From Syntrophales bacterium (GTDB lineage: Bacteria > Desulfobacterota > Desulfobaccia > Desulfobaccales > 0-14-0-80-60-11), in NCBI GenBank assembly GCA_028688935.1, contig JAQTXE010000004.1, positions 1-34,683 of the forward strand: a stretch of DNA of 34,683 bases, read 5' to 3'. Numbering within the stretch: position 1 is the first letter of the stretch; every line of letters begins with the position of its first letter. Positions 9,612 through 17,494 of the stretch are shown here, piece by piece. The notes beneath the pieces were generated by a model. The model did no database searches and was not told the DNA's origin. It was given only the letters and a program-made list of their open reading frames with translations. Both the position numbers and the translations under genes were made by a program.

Positions 9612-11408
9612 ATGCCACACATTCGCAATTTCAGCATCATTGCCCATATCGACCACGGCAAGTCCACGTTGGCGGACCGCCTCATCCAGTGGACCGGCAT
9701 GGTGGGGGAACGCCAGTTCCGGGACCAGTTGCTGGACACCATGGACATCGAGCGGGAGCGGGGCATCACCATCAAGAGCAACACCATCACCCTGCCCTAT
9801 ACCGCCGATAACGGCGAAGAATATGAACTTAACCTTATCGACACCCCGGGGCACGTGGATTTTTCCTACGAAGTCTCCCGGGCCCTGGCCTCCTGCGAAG
9901 GGGTGCTGCTCCTGGTGGACGCCTCCCAGGGGGTGGAGGCCCAGACCGTGGCCAATCTGTATTTGGCCATGGAGCACGACCTGACCATCATCCCGGTGAT
10001 CAACAAGATCGATCTGCCCCAGGCGGACGTGGAAGGGGTCAAGGGCCAGATCGAGCGGGAGCTGGGATTGGAGGCGGACCAGGCCCTGCTCTGTTCCGCC
10101 AAGGAGGGGCTGGGGGTGGACGAGGTCCTGGAGGCCATTGTCCAGCGGATTCCGCCCCCCAAAGGGAGCCTGGAGCAGCCCCTTTCCGCCCTGATCTTCG
10201 ACGCCCAGTATGACTCCTTCCGGGGGGCCATCATCTCCTGCCGCATCTTCGACGGGGAGGTAAAACCCGGGGATACGATCCGCTTCATGTACAACCAGTC
10301 CACCCATAAGGTGGAGGAGGTGGGCATCTTCGGGCTGCAGCGGGAACCTAAGAAAAAGCTGAGTGCGGGCATGGTGGGCTATATCATCGCCGGGATCAAG
10401 ACCGTGAGCGACACCCGCATCGGCGACACCGTCACCCTGGAGGAGCGCCCCACGGCCCAGCCCCTGCCCGGTTTCAAGGAAGTCAAGCCCGTGGTCTTCG
10501 CCTCCATCTACCCGGTGTCTGCGGACGACTACCAGGCGTTGGCCGAGGCCCTGGAAAAATACAAACTGAACGACGCGGCCCTGATTTACCAGAAAGATGC
10601 TTCCGCAGCCCTGGGCCAGGGGTTCCGCTGTGGGTTCTTAGGGCTGCTGCACCTGGAGATCGTCACCGAGCGCCTGGAGCGGGAGTTCGGGCAGAGCATC
10701 ATCACGACCGTTCCCGGGGTGCAGTACCGCTTCACTTTGGCGGACGGCCAGACCATCACCGTGGATAATCCCATGCACTACCCGGACCCCACCCGCATCA
10801 AGGGGTCGCAAGAGCCTTACATCCGGGCCGCCATCCTGGTGCCGGAGCGCTATCTGGGCGCGGTCCTGAAATTGTGCCTGGAGCGCCGGGGGGTCAATTC
10901 CCACATCAGCTACCCCAACCCGGGGCGGGTGGAAGTCACCTTTGAAATCCCCCTGGCCGAAGTGATTATCGACTTTTACGACCGCCTGAAGACCATCACC
11001 CAGGGCTACGGCTCCTTTGATTACGAACTCCTGGACTACCGGGACAGCGACCTGGTGAAGCTGGATATCCTGGTGAACGGCGAAAAACTGGACGCCCTGT
11101 CCATGATCGTCCATCGCACCCGGGCCCGGGACTGGGGGGTGAGGGTCTGCGACCGCTTAAAGGACGAAATCCCCCGGCAGATGTTCAAGATCGCCATCCA
11201 GGGGGCCATCGGCGGCCAGGTCATTTCCCGCTCCACCATCTCCGCCTTTAGGAAGGACGTCACCGCCAAGTGCTACGGCGGGGACATCACCCGGAAACGC
11301 AAGCTCCTGGAAAAACAGAAAGCGGGCAAGAAAAAGATGAAGATGGTGGGCCAGGTAATGATCCCCCAGGGCGCCTTCGTGGCGGTGCTGAAGACGGAGA
11401 ATGAGTAA
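9612..11408 (+). CDS. lepA: Elongation factor 4 (LepA)
   Basis: MPHIRNFSIIAHIDHGKSTLADRLIQWTG, LLLVDASQGVEAQT, C-terminal CYGGDITRKRKLLEKQKAGKKKMKMVGQVMIPQGAFVAVL. Confidence 0.98.
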   Translation: MPHIRNFSIIAHIDHGKSTLADRLIQWTGMVGERQFRDQLLDTMDIERERGITIKSNTITLPYTADNGEEYELNLIDTPGHVDFSYEVSRALASCEGVLLLVDASQGVEAQTVANLYLAMEHDLTIIPVINKIDLPQADVEGVKGQIERELGLEADQALLCSAKEGLGVDEVLEAIVQRIPPPKGSLEQPLSALIFDAQYDSFRGAIISCRIFDGEVKPGDTIRFMYNQSTHKVEEVGIFGLQREPKKKLSAGMVGYIIAGIKTVSDTRIGDTVTLEERPTAQPLPGFKEVKPVVFASIYPVSADDYQALAEALEKYKLNDAALIYQKDASAALGQGFRCGFLGLLHLEIVTERLEREFGQSIITTVPGVQYRFTLADGQTITVDNPMHYPDPTRIKGSQEPYIRAAILVPERYLGAVLKLCLERRGVNSHISYPNPGRVEVTFEIPLAEVIIDFYDRLKTITQGYGSFDYELLDYRDSDLVKLDILVNGEKLDALSMIVHRTRARDWGVRVCDRLKDEIPRQMFKIAIQGAIGGQVISRSTISAFRKDVTAKCYGGDITRKRKLLEKQKAGKKKMKMVGQVMIPQGAFVAVLKTENE

Positions 11409-11456
11409 AAGCAGGGATCAGGGGATAGGGGTCAGGGAAAGAAAAGGACTCTTTCT

Positions 11457-11897
11457 ATGAGGATTAGTGTTAAACCCGGGCCATGGCTCCGCCTGCTGCT
11501 GGCGGGCGTTATGATCTGTGCCTTAGCCTACTCCGCCCTGGCGGAGTCACGGGCCGTCAAGCCCCTCCAGGAATGGCGGGGCCGGATTGATAATGCCAGC
11601 GTCGGGCTGGCGCCGGCCCGGGGCTATTTTGCCAACCAGGGGGAATTGGACAGGCTCTGGGCGGCCTGGCGGATTCCCGGGCCATGCCCCAAGGTGGATT
11701 TTAAGACCCAATTGATGCTGGTGCGCACCTGTAATTGCAGCCAGATCTCCGTTGCTCCCCTCCTGAAGGAGAAGGGCAATTTGCAGGTCCAGGTGACGAT
11801 CACCAAAGACCTCAGAGAAGATACCGGTTATATCCTGGTCTTGATTCCCCGCCAGGGGATCCGGAGCATTGACGGGAAGCCCTTGGAGGCAGATTGA
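11457..11897 (+). CDS. Small exported protein, possibly PrcB_C-like
   Basis: N-terminal signal peptide (LRLLLAGVMICALAYSALAES); 146 aa; the VDFKTQLMLVRTC...TGYILVLIPRQ layout is weakly reminiscent of PrcB C-terminal domains. Stop overlaps the hemW ORF start. Confidence 0.5.
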   Translation: MRISVKPGPWLRLLLAGVMICALAYSALAESRAVKPLQEWRGRIDNASVGLAPARGYFANQGELDRLWAAWRIPGPCPKVDFKTQLMLVRTCNCSQISVAPLLKEKGNLQVQVTITKDLREDTGYILVLIPRQGIRSIDGKPLEAD

Positions 11898-13297
11898 CAC
11901 CTGTGCCGCCTCTGCCTGCTTCTATGAATCCCTTCGTTGATGCCGCCCTCCCCGGTCTTTATGTGCATGTGCCCTTCTGCCTCTCTAAGTGCGCTTATTG
12001 TGATTTCTACTCCATCCCCGACGGCACCCTGATTCCAGACTGGCTGGCGGCCCTGGAAAAAGAAGCCGGTTTCTATCAAGACCGGTTCGGACTCTTTGAC
12101 ACCTTCTACCTGGGTGGCGGCACCCCCAGCCTGCTGGACCTGCCCCAAATTGCCTCTCTGATGAAAGGCTTGAGGCGTCACTTCACCTTCTCCCCGGATA
12201 CCGAAGTGACCCTGGAAGCCAACCCCGATGATTTGACTGCGGAAAAGGTAAAGTTGTATCAGGACTTGGGGGTGAATCGCCTGAGCCTGGGGGTCCAATC
12301 TATTCATGACCGGGAACTGGCCTTCCTGGGACGGAGACATAACGTCCGGCAGACGGTGGCCGCCCTGGAGGCCGCCCGGGCTGCGGGGTTTGTTAATCTT
12401 AGCCTGGACCTGATCTACGGCCTGCCGGGGCAGAGCCTGGAAGATTGGCGTAAAACCCTGGTGCAGGCCGTGACCTTTGATCCGGAGCATATCTCCTGCT
12501 ACCAATTGACTTATGAACCGGGAACGCCCTTGGGACGCAAAAAAGTCCGGGGAGAGGTGATCCCGGCTACGGAAGAGGAGGAACGGGACTTCTTCCTCTT
12601 TACCTCCCGTTTCCTGGAAGAGCGGGGCTACCTCCACTATGAAATCTCCAATTTCGCCCGCCTGGCGGAGCCGAGGAAAGACGCCACCCCCACCCTAACC
12701 CTCCCCCCTCAAGGGGGAGGGAATCCTTCGGTCGCTTCGCTCCCTAATAATGCACAATTCTTGGCAAATGAAGAATTTTGCCCGGGGCTCATTAACAACC
12801 AAGAATCTTTTTACCGGAAACTGGAAACAGAAAACCGAAAACCCCATTATTCCCGCCACAACCGCAAATACTGGAACCATACCCCCTATTTGGGCCTGGG
12901 ACCCGGGGCCCATTCTTTTCAAAACGGGGTGCGCTGGTGGAATACCCCCTCGGTTGAGCAATATTGCCGGGAGTTGGCCCAGGGCCGGACGCCGGTGGCA
13001 GACCGGGAAATCCTCTCTGAAGAGCAGCTCCGGCTGGAGGTCCTCTTCCTCGGTCTAAGGACCAGGGAGGGGGTCTCCCTGGACCTGCTCCGCCAGGTTC
13101 CGGGCTGGGAAAAAACCTTGCACAATCTTAAGAAAGAGGGTTTGCTGGAGGTGCACCAAAACCGGGCCGCCCCCACCCGCCAGGGCTTTCTCCTGGCCGA
13201 TGGCTTGCCCCTGCAGTTTATGGATGAAGGCATGGGGGAGGATGATATCTACTACGCGCTTGAGACCTCTGCGAAAATCCCTCATCTGTCATTCTGA
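11894..13297 (+). CDS. hemW: HemW-like radical SAM protein (coproporphyrinogen III oxidase-like) with an in-frame insertion
   Basis: LYVHVPFCLSKCAYCDFYS, FYLGGGTPSLL, RLSLGVQSIHDRELAFLGRRH, YEISNFAR...SRHNRKYWNHTPYLGLGPGAHSF. First Met uncertain (MTPVPP or MNPF). Confidence 0.9.
   Translation: MTPVPPLPASMNPFVDAALPGLYVHVPFCLSKCAYCDFYSIPDGTLIPDWLAALEKEAGFYQDRFGLFDTFYLGGGTPSLLDLPQIASLMKGLRRHFTFSPDTEVTLEANPDDLTAEKVKLYQDLGVNRLSLGVQSIHDRELAFLGRRHNVRQTVAALEAARAAGFVNLSLDLIYGLPGQSLEDWRKTLVQAVTFDPEHISCYQLTYEPGTPLGRKKVRGEVIPATEEEERDFFLFTSRFLEERGYLHYEISNFARLAEPRKDATPTLTLPPQGGGNPSVASLPNNAQFLANEEFCPGLINNQESFYRKLETENRKPHYSRHNRKYWNHTPYLGLGPGAHSFQNGVRWWNTPSVEQYCRELAQGRTPVADREILSEEQLRLEVLFLGLRTREGVSLDLLRQVPGWEKTLHNLKKEGLLEVHQNRAAPTRQGFLLADGLPLQFMDEGMGEDDIYYALETSAKIPHLSF
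12670..12848. repeat. Repeat-derived in-frame insertion within hemW
   Basis: About 58 residues between ISNFARL and SRHNRKYW, encoded by palindromic CCCTCCCCC-CTCAA-GGGGGAGGG (12699-12721) plus AATTCTT...AAGAATT and GGAAACTGGAAACAGAAAACCGAAAACC sequence. Confidence 0.75.
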
Positions 13298-13426
13298 ACG
13301 GAGCAAAGCGGAGTGAAGAATCTCTTCTCTGGCAGCATAACTTTCCAGGCATTGTCGATGGTTTCCAGGCAGATTGAAAATCCTGGGCGCTAAAGAACGA
13401 GATCCTTCGCGGCGCTCAGGATGACA
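13287..13426. repeat. Inverted-repeat element (TGTCATTCTGAAC...GAATCTC / GAGATCCTTCGC...CAGGATGACA) overlapping the 3' end of hemW
   Basis: Left arm 13287-13324 TGTCATTCTGAACGGAGCAAAGCGGAGTGAAGAATCTC; right arm 13399-13426 is the imperfect reverse complement GAGATCCTTCGCGGCGCTCAGGATGACA. Confidence 0.8.
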
Positions 13427-13464
13427 AAAAAGGACACCCGGCCCAGACGCGCAGCTAAGGAGTT

Positions 13465-13481
13465 GGTGGGCAGTGCCCACC
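13465..13481. repeat. Short palindrome GGTGGGCA-G-TGCCCACC
   Basis: Perfect 8-bp arms read directly; typical of dispersed intergenic repeats. Confidence 0.8.
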
Positions 13482-13540
13482 CTACGTCAACAACGTTAAC
13501 CTTGAACTTATCGTAAGCAGGGAGATAACGGATAAGAACC

Positions 13541-14458
13541 ATGATTCAGGCGGAGACAGGCCGAATATCCACCATCGTGGTCTCCACGGCCCTGGGGCCT
13601 GGGGGCCGGGGCATCTTTCCCTACACCTTACTTCCCGCCTACCGGTGGCTGCTCCGGGCCGTGAGAGAGACGGGGACCACGGTTTTTGCCAAATCCGCCA
13701 CCCGCTTCCCCCGACAGGGTAATTTCCGCGCCTTCAATCCCCTGACCTGGAAGTATATTAAGAGGCTTCCGGATTTAGGGATGCTCAACGCCTATGGGCT
13801 CACCAACCATGGGGTGACGGCCTGCGCCGGGGCCATTAAGGTTTCCGGGTCTCAAGGTTTTAACGTCATTCCCAATTTTTACCCGGAGTTTGCCAAAGGC
13901 ACGGACACCGCCATTAAAGAAACCCTGGAGGCCATCGGCCTCTATCAAAAACTCCTGGGTCCTTCCTTCTGGGCCCTGGAACTCAACTTTTCCTGCCCCA
14001 ACTCCCAGGAAGCCATCCGGGAAAACGTGGCCCAGGCGTTAAAATGCTTCCAAGACGTGAAGGGCAAGTACCCCGGCCTATTTTTGCTTGCCAAAATCAG
14101 CATCTGCCACCCCTATGAATTCGCCCAAGAACTGGAAAAACTAGGAGTTAATGCCCTCCACGCCCTCAATACCATCCCCTATGAGATTGTTTATCCTCAG
14201 AAACGCTCCCCTCTGTGGCAGGTGGGGGGCGGGGGGGTCTCCGGGGGTCCGGCCTTTGCCGCGGCCCTGGACTATAATATGGGCTTGCGGAAACAGGTGA
14301 GTCTCCCCTTGATCATGGGCTGCGGGGTGAGAAACCGGGAGGATGTCCAAAGGTATCTGGATGCGGGCGCGGACGCGGTGAGCATTTGCACCCTGGCTCT
14401 CCGTAAACCTGGCGAAGCCGCGGCAGTTATCACCAGCTTTAATAAGGGATCAACTTGA
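13541..14458 (+). CDS. Dihydroorotate dehydrogenase-like FMN TIM-barrel protein
   Basis: LELNFSCPNSQE, VGGGGVSGGPAF, IMGCGVRNREDVQRYLDAGADAVSICTLAL motifs of class 1 DHODH; the N-terminus diverges from canonical PyrD. Confidence 0.8.
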   Translation: MIQAETGRISTIVVSTALGPGGRGIFPYTLLPAYRWLLRAVRETGTTVFAKSATRFPRQGNFRAFNPLTWKYIKRLPDLGMLNAYGLTNHGVTACAGAIKVSGSQGFNVIPNFYPEFAKGTDTAIKETLEAIGLYQKLLGPSFWALELNFSCPNSQEAIRENVAQALKCFQDVKGKYPGLFLLAKISICHPYEFAQELEKLGVNALHALNTIPYEIVYPQKRSPLWQVGGGGVSGGPAFAAALDYNMGLRKQVSLPLIMGCGVRNREDVQRYLDAGADAVSICTLALRKPGEAAAVITSFNKGST

Positions 14459-14919
14459 TGAGCAATCCCCTGTATGTGGCGGTCATCGGCGGGGGCGAGG
14501 CCCCCCCTAAGATCCTGGACCTGGCCCGGGAGGTGGGCCGGGAAGTGGCCCGGCGGGGCGCGGTGCTGCTCTGCGGGGGCTTAGGCGGCGTGATGGCCGC
14601 CGCGGCCCAAGGCGCCCAAGAAGAGGGCGGCGTGAGCCTTGGTATTCTCCCCGATCCCGACCGATCCCGGGCCAATCCCTACCTTACCTACTCTATTCCC
14701 ACCAACCTGGGCCACGCCCGTAATGTTCTCATCGCCCACGCCGCGGACGCCCTCATCGCCTTGGACGGCAGCCATGGCACCATCTCCGAGGCGGCCATCG
14801 GCCTCAAAATGGGCAAGCCGGTTATCGGACTGCAGGTTACCTGGGAGGTGCCGGGGTTGCAGCGCGCGGCCACCCCTGGGGATGCCGTGGCCGCGGCCTT
14901 GGAGATGTTGGCGAAATAA
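14455..14919 (+). CDS. LOG/SLOG-type TIGR00725 family protein
   Basis: YVAVIGGGEAPPKILDLAREVG...LLCGGLGGVMAAAAQGAQEEGGVSLGILP...HARNVLIAHAADALIALDGSHGTISEAAIGLKMGKPVIGL; ATGA overlap with the upstream gene. Confidence 0.88.
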   Translation: MMSNPLYVAVIGGGEAPPKILDLAREVGREVARRGAVLLCGGLGGVMAAAAQGAQEEGGVSLGILPDPDRSRANPYLTYSIPTNLGHARNVLIAHAADALIALDGSHGTISEAAIGLKMGKPVIGLQVTWEVPGLQRAATPGDAVAAALEMLAK

Positions 14920-14996
14920 GAATCATATTGATATTAAGTAGCGCGTCTCCGGCAGCCCAGGGGCCGGGGGAATTTGAGGGAACTGCAGACAATAAA

Positions 14997-15032
14997 AACG
15001 CGGCTAAACACCGGAGAGTGTTTAGCCGCGTT
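14997..15032 (-). terminator. Rho-independent terminator for the acs operon
   Basis: Perfect 15-bp stem AACGCGGCTAAACAC-CGGAGA-GTGTTTAGCCGCGTT; on the minus strand followed by TTTATT. Confidence 0.9.
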
Positions 15033-15055
15033 CCTTGTTCGTAGTATGGGTCTGG

Positions 15056-15946
15056 CTATATTTCCAGCCACGAATCCGAGAAGAGCACCTGGCCCATGAT
15101 GACCCGGGCGGTCTTGGCGTAAGCTTGCAATTCCTTGGACATCGACGGGATGTCCACGGATTTACCGTCCATGATATCGAAAATGACTTTGTTGACTTCC
15201 GGTTTCTTACCGTCCACCAGGTCCCAGAGCTCGTCGTCGAAGGCGTCGACGATGGCCGAGGCCATGCCGTAACGCTGGATCATGACCACGTAGGTGCGGT
15301 TGATGATGGGCCGGAGTTCGTCCGGCACGCCGTTGGAGGCATTGGAAAGACCACAGGTGGACAGGGCCCCCGGGGCCATGTCTTGTAGCATCTTCATGTA
15401 TTCCAGGTCGGCCATGAGCTGGTTTTGCTGGATGTTCAAGGGCGCGATGATGGGATCGAACCAGATATCTTCATTGGCGATATTGTATTCCGCGGCTTTG
15501 GCCAGAATTTCAGCAGTGAGCATGCCTCTTTCGTGTTCATCCCGGGGCATGCCTTCAGGGCCCCACAGCAAACCGATCATGTAAGCGTCGTATTTTCTGA
15601 CCAAGGGCATCATGCCGTCCATGCGCTCCGGACGGGCCATGATGGAATTGATGATGGCCTTGCCTTTGTGGACCTTGAGACCGGCCTCAATGGCGGCGAT
15701 GTTGGAGGAATCCAGGGCCAGGGGGATGTCGGGCACCACTTCCTGGATGATCTTGACGATCCATTCCATCAATTCTTCCCCGCCTTTGCGGGCCGGGCCG
15801 ATATTGATGTCAATGTAGTCCACCTTTTTTTCGGCCTCTTTCAGGGCCAACTCCTGAAGCGGCTTAGGGTTCCGCTCCTTCATCGCCTGACCGTAGACCT
15901 TGGTCACCACGTTCAGGTTTTCGCCGATACGGTAAAATTTACTCAT
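15056..15946 (-). CDS. acsE: Methyltetrahydrofolate:corrinoid/iron-sulfur protein methyltransferase
   Basis: Pterin-binding methyltransferase fold: IGENLNVVTKVYGQAM, DYIDINIGPARKGGEE, IPLALDSSNIAAIEAGL, STCGLSNASNGVP. Confidence 0.92.
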   Translation of the reverse strand: MSKFYRIGENLNVVTKVYGQAMKERNPKPLQELALKEAEKKVDYIDINIGPARKGGEELMEWIVKIIQEVVPDIPLALDSSNIAAIEAGLKVHKGKAIINSIMARPERMDGMMPLVRKYDAYMIGLLWGPEGMPRDEHERGMLTAEILAKAAEYNIANEDIWFDPIIAPLNIQQNQLMADLEYMKMLQDMAPGALSTCGLSNASNGVPDELRPIINRTYVVMIQRYGMASAIVDAFDDELWDLVDGKKPEVNKVIFDIMDGKSVDIPSMSKELQAYAKTARVIMGQVLFSDSWLEI

Positions 15947-16033
15947 CAGGTGACCCCTTTCTTAACTAAGCGGTGAGTGGGGAGGAAACCGCCAGGCTTC
16001 CTCCCCGATAATTTTAGAAGCTTCCCCAAGAAA

Positions 16034-17374
16034 CTAGAGAGATTTTAAGAAGGCCGGGATATGGGACGCTTCCCGGGGTCCGATGAGGACCTTCCAATCC
16101 GGCAGTTCCTCCTCCAGGTCGCCGCTGATGCCGGCGGCATAGCCAGGAATGATGAGGCTGCGGGTCTTGGTTTTATCCATAATACCGGATTTCTTGACGA
16201 AAGAGGCCACGCTATCCCCGGAGAATTTCCCGGCGGCCCAGGCGGTCATTACCGAGAGGCCCTCGGTGTCCTGGATGAGCAGCCAGCAGGGGACCTTGCT
16301 TCCTTCAATTTCGCCGGAGACGATAAAGTAGGTCAGTGCAAAGTTGGTGGTTACGGCCACCGGAGAGTCGGGGCCGGGGTTGCCGATTTCATATATGCCC
16401 TGGCTGATGATCATGGGCTTCTGCGGGTCGGTGTAGATGTTGAGCCGCTCCAGCAGCAAGGGAAAGACGGTGGAGGCGTCCAGATTCGACAGGACCACGA
16501 TGCCGCCGTATTTGGCGATGAAGACCGAGGCGTAAAGGGCCTCCATCATGGGATCATCGGTCATCTGGCAGGGACAGGTAATGGTGGGGAAGCCGAAGGG
16601 CCGGAACTTGGGTACCAACGCGGCCCGGCGGATGACTATCTGATCCTGGAGGGCCTGCTTCAGGCTGCGGCTGCCGGAATCGATGACCAGGTCTTTGAGG
16701 CCCATACCCGTGAGTTTGGTGGTCAGATCCGCCAGGGCGTCATAACCTTCGGCCTTGGCGATGAGGGGCAGACCCAACTCTTTGGCCAGGGCGCCGAAGG
16801 CCTCGGCGTTATCCGGAGTAGCCACCCCGATCAACGGTTTGCGCTCTGCGGCCGCCTCGGCACCGGCCTTGACCACATCGGCCTTGTCACTGCAAAGGAT
16901 CAGACCCGCATCGGTCTTGTCCATTACCTTTTTGACCAGGGCCGCAAACTTGCCGGCATCGCCATCGGCGTCCTGAACCGCGATTAATTCCGGACGCAGC
17001 AGGAGGCCTACCCGGTCGTACTGCAACTTCATGAAGGAGTCCAGTTGCTTGTCCACGTCCCCATCCGCCTGGGCGGTGGTCACCAGCCCGGCGATGAGCG
17101 TGGGGTTGAAGAAGGTCTTCTCGTGGCGGAACATCACGGTTTCGCCCCCCACGGTCTTGACTCCTTCTTTCATGCCGATTTTCACCGGGCGGATGGGCGG
17201 GGCCGAGGCCTCAGCCAGTTTTTCCCTCACCTCGTCGGAGACATAAGGGCAAGCGTCCAACTCCGCCTTCCCGCTGGCCAGAGCCATGGCAAAGGCCAAA
17301 CAAGTAGGAAATCCGCATTCTTTACAGTTAGTTTTGGCGAGGAGTTTGAAAATTTCAATTCCCGTTAAAGCCAT
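16034..17374 (-). CDS. acsC: Corrinoid/iron-sulfur protein large subunit (CODH/ACS gamma)
   Basis: N-terminal 4Fe-4S motif CKECGFPTCLAFAMALASGKAELDACPYVS, then TIM barrel and corrinoid-binding C-terminus. Start set at MALTGIEIF (17374); the ORF extends to 17407. Confidence 0.93.
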   Translation of the reverse strand: MALTGIEIFKLLAKTNCKECGFPTCLAFAMALASGKAELDACPYVSDEVREKLAEASAPPIRPVKIGMKEGVKTVGGETVMFRHEKTFFNPTLIAGLVTTAQADGDVDKQLDSFMKLQYDRVGLLLRPELIAVQDADGDAGKFAALVKKVMDKTDAGLILCSDKADVVKAGAEAAAERKPLIGVATPDNAEAFGALAKELGLPLIAKAEGYDALADLTTKLTGMGLKDLVIDSGSRSLKQALQDQIVIRRAALVPKFRPFGFPTITCPCQMTDDPMMEALYASVFIAKYGGIVVLSNLDASTVFPLLLERLNIYTDPQKPMIISQGIYEIGNPGPDSPVAVTTNFALTYFIVSGEIEGSKVPCWLLIQDTEGLSVMTAWAAGKFSGDSVASFVKKSGIMDKTKTRSLIIPGYAAGISGDLEEELPDWKVLIGPREASHIPAFLKSL

Positions 17375-17458
17375 CTTTTCTCTCCTTATCCATGGCTGTA
17401 GGGCCAAGCGGGGTTAAAATGGGTCGGCCATCCCCGCCCGCCGGGACCCTTATCAAAG

Positions 17459-17487
17459 GGGGCCAGGAAGATGACCATCCTGGCCCC
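17459..17487 (-). other. Intercistronic stem-loop acsB/acsC
   Basis: Perfect 10-bp stem GGGGCCAGGA-AGATGACCA-TCCTGGCCCC just downstream of the acsB stop. Confidence 0.8.
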
Positions 17488-17494
17488 GTTAAGG

